This document shows, piece after piece, positions 27,731-37,333 of a stretch of 64,000 bases of DNA. The stretch spans positions 1 to 64,000 of the forward strand of contig CAYLMM010000008.1 in assembly GCA_964384825.1 (NCBI GenBank), given 5' to 3'. Source of the stretch: CAYLMM01 sp964384825. GTDB taxonomy: Bacteria; Krumholzibacteriota; Krumholzibacteriia; LZORAL124-64-63. The notes beneath the pieces were generated by a model. It did no database searches, had not been told where the DNA came from, and worked only from the letters and a program-made list of their open reading frames with translations. Every line of letters starts with the position of its first letter. The first letter of the stretch is position 1. The position numbers and the translations under genes are program-made.

Positions 27731-30700
27731 CTAGAACTCCGGGCCGATGCTGAAGTGGAAGACCGTCCCGCCGACCCGTCTGAGGTCGGTCCTGCGGGCC
27801 CAGTCGAACTTCAGGGGCAGGAAACCGATGCGGGTCCTAATACCAAATCCGTAGTCGCCGCGCAAGTCGCGCAATCCCCAGTCGCCGTTCCGGTCGCGGC
27901 CCCAGGGCTGCAGATCCCCCTCCCAGGCCGCGCCGAGATCGAAGAACAGCGTGCCTCCGATCGGGCCGATCCCCCAGCGCCCGGGCCAGCCGAAGATCAG
28001 CGCATCGAACAGCGGCAGGCGGTATTCGAGGTTCAGCATGGCCATGCGCGGGCCGGCCAGGTTGTCCTCGGATTCGTAGTCGTAGAAATCGTAGCCGCGC
28101 AGGGTGAAGGGTCCGCCGAGCACGAAATATCGCGGGTCGGCCCCCTCGCTCCAGGCTCCGGTCAGCCTCGCGGCAAAGGTGTTCCGCCGCCAGGGCAGCC
28201 AGTAGCGGCGCCAGTCCACCGCGGCGGTCCGGCGGTCCAGGGTGCTGCCGCCGACCGAGATCGCCGGCGCGAAGCTCACCGTCAGGCGGCTGCCGACCAC
28301 CGGCCCGAAGGATCCGTAGTAGGAGCTGTCCTGAACGTACGACAGGCTCGGCCTCAGCAGGCGATGGGACGACTTCTCCCCCTCGACCAGGAAGGTGTTG
28401 GTCGGATCGGGTTCGTAGAGGGTGCGCTCGGAGGTCAGGGCCTGCAGCTCGAAATCGAGCCGTCGGAACGTGCTGAACGGGTAGCTGGCGATGCCGAAGA
28501 CGCCGTAGTTGCGCTCGCTGAAGTAGGCGTCGTCGGCCAGCAGTTCGCCCACCGAGGTGAAGGCCGAGTTGTAGTAGTTCTTGTAGTGGAAGGCGCCGAA
28601 TCCGTAATCGATCCGGTGCTTGAGCATGAAGTACGACGCGGCCAGGTCGCTGTTGTCGATCGACCCGTAGAAGTTCACCAGGAAGCTCAGGCGGCGGTCG
28701 CCGAGCAGGTCGCTCAGGGTGATGACGTTGGCCATCCCCAGCCCGACCGACGAACTGAAGTAGACCGCCCCGCCCCCCAGCGCCCGGCTGGCGTCGACCG
28801 AGAACCGCGCGCCGTAGGGCTCGACCTGTCCGACATCCTCGGGATCGTCGATCCGTCCGGGCGGCAGCGAACGCTCCGGCGGCGACGGCGCAGACACGAC
28901 CACCGGATCGGGCTGCTCGCCGCCGGGCCGGCGCCGCGACCACTCCGCATAGCCGTCGACAGCGAACAGGTCCCAGCCGCCCTGCTGGAAGGCGGTGAAG
29001 ATCAGCCGGTCGGCCCCGGGGGCGTACGAGGGGCGGCTCAGGCCTCCGACCACGTTGGTCAACGACCGGACGCCGGCGACCCGGGACGCGGTCGAATCCA
29101 GATCGACCCGCGCCAGGTTGGCGATGCCCGACCGGGTCTCGACCACGCACAGCGAGGCCGCTCCGGTCCAGACCGGTTCGCGCCACTCCCCCTCGGGCGG
29201 CTTCAGCGCCGTGCGGCCGCCTCCGCTCACGTCGAGGATCACCAGTTCGCGGGGCGCCGAACCGATCCCGTCCCGGCGGGGATCCTCGCGGAAGCGGGCC
29301 CAGAGCAGGCGGCGGCGGCCTTCGGGATCGATCTCGAATTCGAAGTCCACCTCGGCGCGGGCGTCGCGGACGAAGGCCAGGCGCGATCCGTCCGGCGACC
29401 AGGCCGGATCCGACTCGTCGCCCACGTCGTCGGTCAGCCGCAGCATCGCCGCGCCGCCGGGCAGCATCTGCGGCTCTCCCACCCGCGCGGCGCCGTCGTC
29501 CCGCCCGTCGAGATCCACCAGGTACAGATCGGTGCGGCCGTTGCGCGTGCCGGCCAGCGCGATCCGCGAACCGGCGGGCGACCAGGCCGGGAACCGCGCC
29601 ACGTCCAGCCCCAGCTTCAGCGACCGCGTCAGCTCGCCCCTGCGGACATCCATCGTGTGCAGGGTCTCGTGGTTGCCGCTGCGGGCGATGAAGGCCACCT
29701 CGCTGCCGTCGGGCGAGAAGCTCAGGCTGCTCTGGAAGCCGTGCAGCGATTCGAAGCGGTCGGCGCGGGCGCCGCGGGCCAGGCGCCGCAGCTGCTTCCC
29801 GTCCAGGGCCGACATCAGGAAGATGGCCGGCAGGCCTTCCTTGTCGGAGAAATAGGCCACCGTCTCGCCGTCGGGCGAGAGGACGCCGCGCTGGCTGTAG
29901 CCGATCATCTGGTCGACGTGGTCGGTCAGCCGCCGCGCCACGTCGGCCGGCTCCTCGAGGCTGCCGTAGGCCGCCCAGTAGCGCGAGCGCAGCCACGAGG
30001 CGTACCGGCGGTCGAACTCCTCCATGTCCAGGCCCAGGGCGCTGTCCAGGGCCCGGCGCATGTTGCGGGTCCGGCCGACCAGCCTCCACAGATCGACCAG
30101 CTTGCGATCGCCGTAGACCTCCGAGATCATCCGCATCGCCGCCTGGCCCTGCTTGTAGACCATGAAGCCGCCGGTCTGCTCCAGGGGCCACAGGTAGTCG
30201 TGCAGCGTCGCGTCGCGGATGTACATGTCGGCCTCGGCGTCCCAGCCCGACGAGAACCATTCGGCCGTGCCCTCGGCGAACCACAGCGGGATGTTGAAGA
30301 ACGGCATGTAGGACGGCGTCTTTTTCAGGCTGCCGTAGGCGGAATCGAACATGAACATGTGCACCAGCTCGTGCCGGATGACGTGCACGAACTGCTCGTG
30401 CGATCCGTTGTAGGGCAGCACCATCCGGTTGCGCAGCGGTTCGGAGAATCCGCCGGTGCCCTCGCCGATCAGGGAGTCGGAGATGTTGGTCTGGGCGAAA
30501 TCGCCGTGCGAGGCGTAGAGGATGAACGGGACCCGCGTCTGGAGCTCGTGCTCGAGCCGGTCGGCGTATTCGCGGTAGGCGCGTTCGGCGATGATGCTGG
30601 CGCGGACGGCCAGCTCCTCGCTGCCGTCGTAGTGATGGATCTCGAAATGGGGAGTCGTCAGGACCTTCCACTGCAGGTCCTTGGTCTGGACCTTGTTGCG

Positions 30701-30808
30701 GCCGAAGGCGCGGGCGGCCGTCGGCAGAAGCGCGCAGGACGCGAACGCCAGCACCACGAGAACCGCCCCGGCGAGGCGTCCGGCGATGGCGGCGCGGCGG
30801 GCCTTCAT
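27731..30808 (-). CDS. Gluzincin peptidase-like / TolB-like propeller / Omp85-type barrel fusion protein
   Basis: 1025-residue exported three-part protein. After a signal peptide (residues 1-35) comes a gluzincin domain: RHELVHMFMFD gives HExxH, and WFAEGTAEWFS follows about 30 residues later with the third zinc ligand (MA-like peptidase pattern). Residues about 290-640 carry TolB/WD40-like repeats (LSPDGETVAYFSD, FSPDGSEVAFIA, WSPAGSRIALAG, WSPDGSRLAFVRD). The last 350 residues are aromatic, alternating beta strands ending in F, with FTLRGYDFYDYE matching the Omp85 RGY-loop motif. It is inferred to sit in the outer membrane with peptidase and propeller parts in the periplasm. Start ATG with GGAGG; 9 bp after tamB. 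Confidence 0.85.
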   Translation of the reverse strand: MKARRAAIAGRLAGAVLVVLAFASCALLPTAARAFGRNKVQTKDLQWKVLTTPHFEIHHYDGSEELAVRASIIAERAYREYADRLEHELQTRVPFILYASHGDFAQTNISDSLIGEGTGGFSEPLRNRMVLPYNGSHEQFVHVIRHELVHMFMFDSAYGSLKKTPSYMPFFNIPLWFAEGTAEWFSSGWDAEADMYIRDATLHDYLWPLEQTGGFMVYKQGQAAMRMISEVYGDRKLVDLWRLVGRTRNMRRALDSALGLDMEEFDRRYASWLRSRYWAAYGSLEEPADVARRLTDHVDQMIGYSQRGVLSPDGETVAYFSDKEGLPAIFLMSALDGKQLRRLARGARADRFESLHGFQSSLSFSPDGSEVAFIARSGNHETLHTMDVRRGELTRSLKLGLDVARFPAWSPAGSRIALAGTRNGRTDLYLVDLDGRDDGAARVGEPQMLPGGAAMLRLTDDVGDESDPAWSPDGSRLAFVRDARAEVDFEFEIDPEGRRRLLWARFREDPRRDGIGSAPRELVILDVSGGGRTALKPPEGEWREPVWTGAASLCVVETRSGIANLARVDLDSTASRVAGVRSLTNVVGGLSRPSYAPGADRLIFTAFQQGGWDLFAVDGYAEWSRRRPGGEQPDPVVVSAPSPPERSLPPGRIDDPEDVGQVEPYGARFSVDASRALGGGAVYFSSSVGLGMANVITLSDLLGDRRLSFLVNFYGSIDNSDLAASYFMLKHRIDYGFGAFHYKNYYNSAFTSVGELLADDAYFSERNYGVFGIASYPFSTFRRLDFELQALTSERTLYEPDPTNTFLVEGEKSSHRLLRPSLSYVQDSSYYGSFGPVVGSRLTVSFAPAISVGGSTLDRRTAAVDWRRYWLPWRRNTFAARLTGAWSEGADPRYFVLGGPFTLRGYDFYDYESEDNLAGPRMAMLNLEYRLPLFDALIFGWPGRWGIGPIGGTLFFDLGAAWEGDLQPWGRDRNGDWGLRDLRGDYGFGIRTRIGFLPLKFDWARRTDLRRVGGTVFHFSIGPEF

Positions 30809-30817
30809 GACGTCCTC

Positions 30818-33800
30818 CTAGTACTCGAAGCGATACTTCAGGTCGACGCTGTAGGTCGTGTTGCCAAGCGCCTCGTCCCGGCGGCTGCTGATCTCCGACT
30901 GCAGCAGCAGATGGTTGGAGATCTGGTATTCGACCAGGAAGTCCCGGTCCGGATCGGTCAACGCCTGGGCGTACTTGATGTACAGGTCGCGCCCGATGTA
31001 CTTCCCGACCCCGATCAGGGTCTGGGTCGTGCCGTCGACGCGCTCGCGGCCGCCCTCGATGTCGAAGGTGTCGACGACCTCCAGCTCGGTGGCGATCTCG
31101 CGCTCGAGCATGTTGAACCCGGCCGCGACCGAGGCCGTCTGCAGCCCGGCGGTGGTCTGGGTGTCGGTGGCGTAGGGCGAGAGCCCCAGCAGCATCCGCT
31201 CGATGTTGCTGCGGGCGTAGCCGCTCTCGGAACGGAAATCCACCACCGGCCGGCTCACCGATCCGGTGACGTCGACGTAGATCTTCTCCAGGCGCCGCGT
31301 GCCTCCGTCGTAGGAAGGCAGCCGCACCTGCGTCTCGGCGGTCATGTCGATCCTGGGGATGACCCCCACTTCGCGGCTGAAGTCCAGGGCGCCCCGGGTG
31401 ACCCGGAAATCGTTGTTGAAGACCGGCAACCGGCCGGCGTCGATGTTCATCGAGCCGCGCAGGTACAGGCCCTCGAGGTCGCGCACCAGCCGCGCGTCCC
31501 CGCCCAGGTAGAGCTCCATCGCCTTGTTCACGATCCGGCACGTGCGCGGCGCGGCGGTCAGGTGCAGGTCGGCCAGCCAGTCCGGCGCGACCGTTCCGGC
31601 CAGCGGATCGCTCACGCCCGCCTTCTCCGAGAAGTCCCCGGTGTAACGGGCCTCGATCACCTCGGCGGCGCCGGAGAAGCGCGGAGCGATCAGGCTGTCG
31701 GGGCCCACCTTCACGCCGCTCAGACGCAGGTCGGACGAGCGCACCAGCGCCCGCAGGTCGGGGATCGAGGCCACCAGGAACCGGTCCGCGGCCAGACGCA
31801 GGTCGAAGCCGTCGAGTTCCAGGCCGTCGAAGCGGACCTCGCCGTCGCCGCGGAAGGTGCCGCGGGCGCCCTCCCGTCCCTCGATGCGCGTGATCTCCAG
31901 CACGTCACCGCGCCATTCGGCGTCGATCGAGACGTCGCGGTAGATCTCGCCCAGTCCGCGCAGCACGCAGTTCCCGTCGCGCACCGTCGCCCGTCCCGAA
32001 TACCGGGGATGCGAGGCCGGCCCGGCGATCACCAGATCCAGGCCGCCCCGGCCGCCGCTCTCGATGAAGGCGTTGGTCATCGTCGTCATGGCCGCGAGGT
32101 CCGATCCGTCCGGGATCGTCACCCTCATGTAGAGGGGTCCCTCGGGAGGCGAGACGGGTTCGGAGAGGAAGTCGATCCGCAGGGGGATCTCGATGCGGCC
32201 GTCGAGCGGGGTAGCGCCGCGCCGTCCCTCGAGGCCCGAGAGCACAAGCTGCCCTTCGCCGTAGGCCAGGCGGCCCGACAGCTCGTCCAGATGCGCCCAG
32301 TGGATGTCGAAGGGCGCCGAGACCACTTCCCCGGAGATCTCCGGCTGGTCGGTGGTGCCGCCGATCCCCAGGTCGGCGTCGAAAACGCCGGCGATGCGGT
32401 CCAGGGCCGGCACTTCGAACTGGTCGATGAAGGACCAATCGCCCTGCGCGACGCCCAGCTCCAGGTCGAGGGCGGCCCCGGGCCAGAAATCGCGCCAGCT
32501 AGCCCGGGGATGGGAAATCGTCCCGGCAACCGAGACCCGCCCCCGGCCGGTCAGCAATTCCAGATGGTCGATCGTCACCGTCCCGCCGTGCAGCAGGGCG
32601 TCGACCGACAGCGAATCGATCCGGGCCAGGGGCAGCGGGCAATCCACCAGATCGGCCGTGACGTCGATCAACGGGTCGTCCGGCGAACCCGCGAGGCGGA
32701 AATCGGCGGTGACCCGGCCCGAAAGCCCGGATTCGAGATCGACGAAGGGGTTCAGCAGCGCCAGATCCAGATCCCGGCACCGCACCGCGCCGTCGAGACG
32801 GGCGGCGGGCCGGTCGGAGATCAGGCCGCAGGAGATCGATCCCCGCTCCGAGCTCAGGGTGACGTCCTCGACCGAGACGACGTCGGGCGAGATCGCCAGG
32901 CGCAGGGCGTCGTCGAGGGACCAGGCCGTGCCCTCGAGGTTCATCTCCAGCTCCGGCACGTAGCAGGCGGTCAGGCTGTCGCTGAACGTGGCCTGGCCGC
33001 GGAAGGCGACGATCGTGTCCCCGCGGGCCGAGCGGAAGGAGTGCAGGCGGGCCACCTCGTCGGTCGCCACGCCGGACGCCCGGAAATCGCCCAGGTCCAC
33101 CTCGGCGACCGTGAGGCCGGCGCCCGCGGCGTCGAAGCCGACCTTGGCCCGGCCCAGAGCGTCCTCGACCGTGAAGTCGATCCGGCAGGTGTCCGCGTGC
33201 AGCGGCGACATGTCGGCGCCGAGCAGCACCGCCTCGCCCCGCAGATCGAAGACCTCCTGCTCGCCGGTCAGCGCGCCGCCGCCGACCAGCCGCCCGGTCA
33301 GCGGCGGCAGGTTCCAGCTCGCGGGCAGGCGGGACAGATCGTCGGCGACGACGGTCAGCTCGCCGGCGAAAGCGCCGTCGGGATCGCTGGCGCCGGTGAC
33401 CAGGGCCTCGCCCGCGGGCATCCGCAGACCCAGCCTGTTGAAGCGCACCCCGTCGTCGGAGGCCTCGACATCCACCCAGCAGGTGTCGAAGGGCACGACC
33501 GAGACGCGTCCGTCGGCCAGCCAGCCGCTGACCATGGTGTCGTTGGTGCGGTCGCGGCGCCAGAGCTCCATCCAGCCCCAACCGTCGGTCTCGGGCAGGC
33601 CGGGCGCGGGCACCAGGCCGGTCGAGATGTCCACGTCCGAGACGTCGCCGGTCAGTTGGAAGACCACGTCGTCGGTGTCGCGCAGATCGAACCATCCGGA
33701 GCCGTCGAAGAAGGCCCCGTCGATCCGGCCCCGCATCCGCGACCAGTCCAGGCTGCCGGGAACGAGCTCGGCCATGCCGCTGAAGCCGACGATCCCGAAT

Positions 33801-34669
33801 CCCTCGAGCTCGCCGTCGAAGAGCACGTCCATCGCCAGGGTGTCGGAACGGGAGAGGAAGTCCATCTCCAGGTCGCCGCGGGCGGTGAACCCGATGTTCA
33901 TGTCGATGAGGTCCTCGATCTCCGAGACGCGGACGTCGCGGCCGCGGACCGACAGGGCGAGCCGTCCGTCGTGGTAGCGGCTGCCGTCTGTCTGGATCGG
34001 CGATTCGTTCAGCAGAAGGGAGGCGTGGCTGAAGCCCACCCTCTCGTCGTCGAGGGAGAAGATCCCCTGCAGGTCGCGGATCCGGACGTCGCGGGTCTCC
34101 CAGAAGATGTCCGAGGATTCGCTGACGACCGTCAGCACCGAGTCCGAGGCCACCGAACCGGTCCAGTCGACCCGGGGCAGCCGCTGCTTCAGCCGGCCGT
34201 ACGGCCCCGAGACCTCGCAGAACGACCGCGTCACCTCGACGTGGTCGATCGTCACCCGGGGCGGCCGGAAAGGAACGCCGGGCTCGGCATCGGCGTCCTC
34301 TTCGACCGGACGGCCGCGGCGGGCGTGGATCTCGACGCCGCGCAGCGACACGCCCCGCAGCCGCAGCGGGCCGCGCAGCAGTTCGCGGGGCTTGTAGTCG
34401 ACGACCATCGTGTCGACCGCGACCAGCGCGGTCGCCCCCCGATCGCCGCGCAGGGTCAGCGCCACGTCCATCAGTTCCATGTGGCCCAGGATGTTGCCGC
34501 GGAAGTCGCGGATGCGCAGATCGCCCGCGCCGTCGCGCAGCAGGTGCCGGGTGAGGATCTTCGAGATCTGGGGCGCCAGCAGGACCGGATGGGTCGCAAC
34601 CCAGGCCACCCCGCCCAGCAGGATAAGCCAGGCGAGGGGTACGGCCCAACGATGCAGACGGTCCAGCAC
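30818..34669 (-). CDS. tamB: Translocation and assembly module protein TamB (DUF490)
   Basis: Periplasm-spanning AsmA-like bridge protein for outer-membrane biogenesis: autotransporter assembly in classical work, anterograde phospholipid transport in more recent work. The 1283 residues start with a membrane anchor (WAVPLAWLILLGGVAWVA, about 8-26) and continue with long repetitive beta-rich sequence. They end in the conserved DUF490 domain (about 1000-1283: DVTGSVSRPVVDF, ERMLLGLSPYA, GVGKYIGRDLYIKY, terminal YSVDLKYRFEY). The start is GTG at 34669 behind GGAGG. It lies 14 bp after the TamA-like gene, the classical TamA-TamB pairing. Confidence 0.9.
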   Translation of the reverse strand: MLDRLHRWAVPLAWLILLGGVAWVATHPVLLAPQISKILTRHLLRDGAGDLRIRDFRGNILGHMELMDVALTLRGDRGATALVAVDTMVVDYKPRELLRGPLRLRGVSLRGVEIHARRGRPVEEDADAEPGVPFRPPRVTIDHVEVTRSFCEVSGPYGRLKQRLPRVDWTGSVASDSVLTVVSESSDIFWETRDVRIRDLQGIFSLDDERVGFSHASLLLNESPIQTDGSRYHDGRLALSVRGRDVRVSEIEDLIDMNIGFTARGDLEMDFLSRSDTLAMDVLFDGELEGFGIVGFSGMAELVPGSLDWSRMRGRIDGAFFDGSGWFDLRDTDDVVFQLTGDVSDVDISTGLVPAPGLPETDGWGWMELWRRDRTNDTMVSGWLADGRVSVVPFDTCWVDVEASDDGVRFNRLGLRMPAGEALVTGASDPDGAFAGELTVVADDLSRLPASWNLPPLTGRLVGGGALTGEQEVFDLRGEAVLLGADMSPLHADTCRIDFTVEDALGRAKVGFDAAGAGLTVAEVDLGDFRASGVATDEVARLHSFRSARGDTIVAFRGQATFSDSLTACYVPELEMNLEGTAWSLDDALRLAISPDVVSVEDVTLSSERGSISCGLISDRPAARLDGAVRCRDLDLALLNPFVDLESGLSGRVTADFRLAGSPDDPLIDVTADLVDCPLPLARIDSLSVDALLHGGTVTIDHLELLTGRGRVSVAGTISHPRASWRDFWPGAALDLELGVAQGDWSFIDQFEVPALDRIAGVFDADLGIGGTTDQPEISGEVVSAPFDIHWAHLDELSGRLAYGEGQLVLSGLEGRRGATPLDGRIEIPLRIDFLSEPVSPPEGPLYMRVTIPDGSDLAAMTTMTNAFIESGGRGGLDLVIAGPASHPRYSGRATVRDGNCVLRGLGEIYRDVSIDAEWRGDVLEITRIEGREGARGTFRGDGEVRFDGLELDGFDLRLAADRFLVASIPDLRALVRSSDLRLSGVKVGPDSLIAPRFSGAAEVIEARYTGDFSEKAGVSDPLAGTVAPDWLADLHLTAAPRTCRIVNKAMELYLGGDARLVRDLEGLYLRGSMNIDAGRLPVFNNDFRVTRGALDFSREVGVIPRIDMTAETQVRLPSYDGGTRRLEKIYVDVTGSVSRPVVDFRSESGYARSNIERMLLGLSPYATDTQTTAGLQTASVAAGFNMLEREIATELEVVDTFDIEGGRERVDGTTQTLIGVGKYIGRDLYIKYAQALTDPDRDFLVEYQISNHLLLQSEISSRRDEALGNTTYSVDLKYRFEY

Positions 34670-34683
34670 GGTCGCGTCCTCCC

Positions 34684-36789
34684 CTAGAAGGGATAGCCCA
34701 GGGAGAAGTGGTAGAGGACATCGTCCTCGGTCTCGGTATCCGACAGGCGGGCCCGTTTCAGCGGGAAGCCCACATCGACCCGCACCGGCCCGATCGGCGT
34801 GTCGAGGCGCAGCCCGGTGCCCATGCTGTAGCGGAAATCCCAGATCTTGGTCGCCTCGGGATCATCCGGTTCGCGGGGATAGGAACGCAGCCGGAAACCG
34901 CGCAGGCGAATGTCCGACGCGTCCTGCCAGACGTTGCCCCCGTCCATGAACATGACACCTTCGACGCCCCAGATCCGCAACAACGGCATCGGGAAACGCC
35001 ACTCGAAATTGGCCAGCAGCATGTAGCTGCCGCCGTGGGCGGGCTGATCGCTCAGCGGGACGTCGCTGGTCAGCTGCAGCGAATCGAGCAGGGCCTGGTC
35101 GGTGTACTGCGGCCCCAGACTGTTCTCCTCGTAGCCGCGGACGGTCGAGACGCCGCCGGCGAAGAAGCGCTCCCGGTAGGGAATGCCCTCGTCGCCGCGG
35201 TCGGCCGACGAGCCGTAGGCCCGGGCCGCGCCTGTGCTGAGGCGGAAGGCCAGCACGCCGCCGACCGGGGACCGCCGGTACGCGTGCCATGATACCTGTC
35301 CCTTGACGAAGCTGTTATCGCCGCCGAGCGGCCCGCCGCCGACCTCGATCTGGGTGTTGACGATGCTGCCGCGCGAAGGCCGCAAGGGATCGTCGCGCTT
35401 TTCGCGGAACATGTCCCATGTCAGCGAGTGGGTCGAGCTGGGCCCCAGGTCGACCGCCTCGAAGGCGTCGCGCAGCTTCTGCTTGGCGTCCGGATGCAGC
35501 GAGGGGTCGGTCGACTCGAACTGCAGCGCCACGTTGTTGGCGATGCTGCCGCCGCCGCGGAACCGCGCCCCGATCGATGCGCCGTAGGTCTTCAGGTTCA
35601 GTCCCGACTCGCCGCGGGTCTCCTTCTCTGCGTAGAAGCCGGTGTCGACCAGGTACCGGCCCAGGACCCGCGGCCGGGTATAGAGGATGTCGTAGCGGTA
35701 GTTCAGCTCAAGGCCCGGATCGCCGTCGCTCAGACGCTGGACGTCCTCGTAGTTCAGGGCCGACTTGGCCGAGATCCGCAGCCGCTGGCCGCTGCCGGCC
35801 AGGTTGTTGTGGCCCCAGGCCCCGAGCAGCCGCACCCGCTCGCGCGAACCGGTGCCGACGCCGAACTCGAAATACGCGGGCTGGCGTTCGACCACCTGCA
35901 GCAGCAGGTCGGTGCGCCCGGCGTTGGTGTCGATGTTGGCCGGGATCAGGCTCACGTCGCGGAACAGGGCGGTTTCCAGCAGCTGCCGCCGCGACTTCTC
36001 GATGTCCCGCCAGCGGAACAGCTCGCCCTCGGCCACGACCAGCTCGCGGTCGACCAGATAGGGCTTGGTCTTCTCCAGCCCCTCGACCCGGATCGCCGAA
36101 ACCGTATAGGGCAGCCCCGGGCGGATGTGGTAGGCCAGCTTCGCGGCGATCCGCCCGGGCACCTCGGTGGCCGATGTCGTCAGCTCGGGCAGGATCTCCA
36201 CACGCAGGAAGCCCTCGTCCCAGAACCGTGTGCGCAGCCGGAAGATGTCCTGGCCCAGATCGGTCCGGTCGGCCGGGGCCGGCACGCCCTCGATGTGGAT
36301 CATCCCCTCGCGGAGCGTCTCCTCGGGCAGGATCCCGCCGCCGGGAAAGGTCACCTCGGACAGGAAGGTCCGCGGCCCCTCGTCGATGGTGATGTGGATC
36401 TGATCGCCCCGGCCGAGCGGGTCGGTGACGATCGAATCGAGCTGCACGGCCACCTGGTGGAAGCCGCGCTGGCGGTAGAACCTCTCGAGCAGGCGCAGCT
36501 CGGATCCGATCAGGTCGGGGCGGTAGCGGGCGGAGCGGTCGCCGACCCCGAATATCATCAGGGGATGGAACCGGCGCGCGGCCCTGATCTTCAGGATGGA
36601 TTTCAGATCGCCGTCGGAGAAGGTGCGGTTGCCCCGCAGCTCGATCTTCCAGAGGCGGTGCTCTTCGAGGCCGTAGTCGAGTTCGGTGGCGGCCCGGGCC
36701 GCGCCGGCCCCGCAGAACAGCAGCAACAAGACCGCCGGCAACCATGCCGCCGAACGAATCGAACCTCGGACGCTGCCGTGAAACCGCAC
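34684..36789 (-). CDS. Omp85 family outer-membrane assembly protein (TamA-like)
   Basis: Outer-membrane 16-strand barrel with periplasmic POTRA domains. From the GTG at 36789 (GGAG ten bases upstream) it has 701 residues: a signal peptide to about 34, three POTRA domains (about 43-130, 131-240, 241-320; for example LWKIELRGNRTFSDGDL and TVSAIRVEGLEKTKPYLV), then the barrel. STVRGYEENSLGP is the VRGY lid-loop motif, and the protein ends LYHFSLGYPF with a terminal Phe. Three POTRAs, rather than BamA's usual five, and the adjacent tamB favour TamA. BamA itself remains possible, because rseP, a common bamA neighbour, lies 540 bp away. Confidence 0.88.
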   Translation of the reverse strand: MRFHGSVRGSIRSAAWLPAVLLLLFCGAGAARAATELDYGLEEHRLWKIELRGNRTFSDGDLKSILKIRAARRFHPLMIFGVGDRSARYRPDLIGSELRLLERFYRQRGFHQVAVQLDSIVTDPLGRGDQIHITIDEGPRTFLSEVTFPGGGILPEETLREGMIHIEGVPAPADRTDLGQDIFRLRTRFWDEGFLRVEILPELTTSATEVPGRIAAKLAYHIRPGLPYTVSAIRVEGLEKTKPYLVDRELVVAEGELFRWRDIEKSRRQLLETALFRDVSLIPANIDTNAGRTDLLLQVVERQPAYFEFGVGTGSRERVRLLGAWGHNNLAGSGQRLRISAKSALNYEDVQRLSDGDPGLELNYRYDILYTRPRVLGRYLVDTGFYAEKETRGESGLNLKTYGASIGARFRGGGSIANNVALQFESTDPSLHPDAKQKLRDAFEAVDLGPSSTHSLTWDMFREKRDDPLRPSRGSIVNTQIEVGGGPLGGDNSFVKGQVSWHAYRRSPVGGVLAFRLSTGAARAYGSSADRGDEGIPYRERFFAGGVSTVRGYEENSLGPQYTDQALLDSLQLTSDVPLSDQPAHGGSYMLLANFEWRFPMPLLRIWGVEGVMFMDGGNVWQDASDIRLRGFRLRSYPREPDDPEATKIWDFRYSMGTGLRLDTPIGPVRVDVGFPLKRARLSDTETEDDVLYHFSLGYPF

Positions 36790-36880
36790 TCTGTCCTTGC
36801 TCCGGCTGGGGGTTCGTTGTAAAGGAAGAGAGAAGCATCCCCCATCCGGTTTCAAACATACCATCGGGGAAGAAGGTCCC

Positions 36881-37333
36881 GTGAATACAAAAAAACGCGA
36901 CGCGAAGCCGCGGATCGGAACGGCGGCCGCCGTCGCCTGGATTTTCGCCGCCGCGCTCGCGATTCTGGCCGCCGGCTGCTCCGGACCGGACGAGCCCCTG
37001 TCGACCGCCGACCTGCAGCCCGCCGAGCGGCTCTACATCGAACGGTACGTCACGCTCGAACGCGCCCGGGCGGTGGCCTTCGCCGACCGCGAGACCGGCG
37101 AGGCGCTGCTCGATTCGCTGGCGGCCGCCTGGGACGACAGCGCCGCGGCCGAGGCCAAGGAAGCGCTGGACGGCTCGCCGCCCGCGCGCATCGCGGCGGT
37201 TTTGGACCTGCTGCGGCGGATCATGGACGCCGAGACCGACAGCCTGCTGCGCTCGCCCGGCCCCGAACTGCTCGCCGCGCCCCTGCCCGAACCCGTCGCC
37301 GCCTCCGATCCGCCGGAGCGGACCGGGCGCTAG
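36881..37333 (+). CDS. Small lipoprotein, function unknown
   Basis: 150-residue predicted lipoprotein. The GTG at 36881 has GAAGAAGG four bases upstream. It is followed by a basic N-region, a hydrophobic stretch (AAAVAWIFAAALAILAAGC) and a lipobox LAAGC, with the lipidated Cys near residue 30. The mature part is mainly helical and Ala/Glu-rich, with no domain I recognise, and ends in a Pro-rich tail. It is divergent from the TamA-like gene (91 bp apart). Its TAG stop overlaps the rseP TAG within one CTAG palindrome. The context suggests envelope biogenesis, but this is inference. Confidence 0.75.
   Translation: MNTKKRDAKPRIGTAAAVAWIFAAALAILAAGCSGPDEPLSTADLQPAERLYIERYVTLERARAVAFADRETGEALLDSLAAAWDDSAAAEAKEALDGSPPARIAAVLDLLRRIMDAETDSLLRSPGPELLAAPLPEPVAASDPPERTGR

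Noticed and set aside
25451..34687. A single plus-strand open frame of over 3000 codons
   Set aside because: It is antisense to pcrA, the fusion protein and tamB, all of which have clear domains and ribosome sites. The open frame follows from G/C-ending codons in G+C-rich DNA. Its translation is low-complexity, with no domain.
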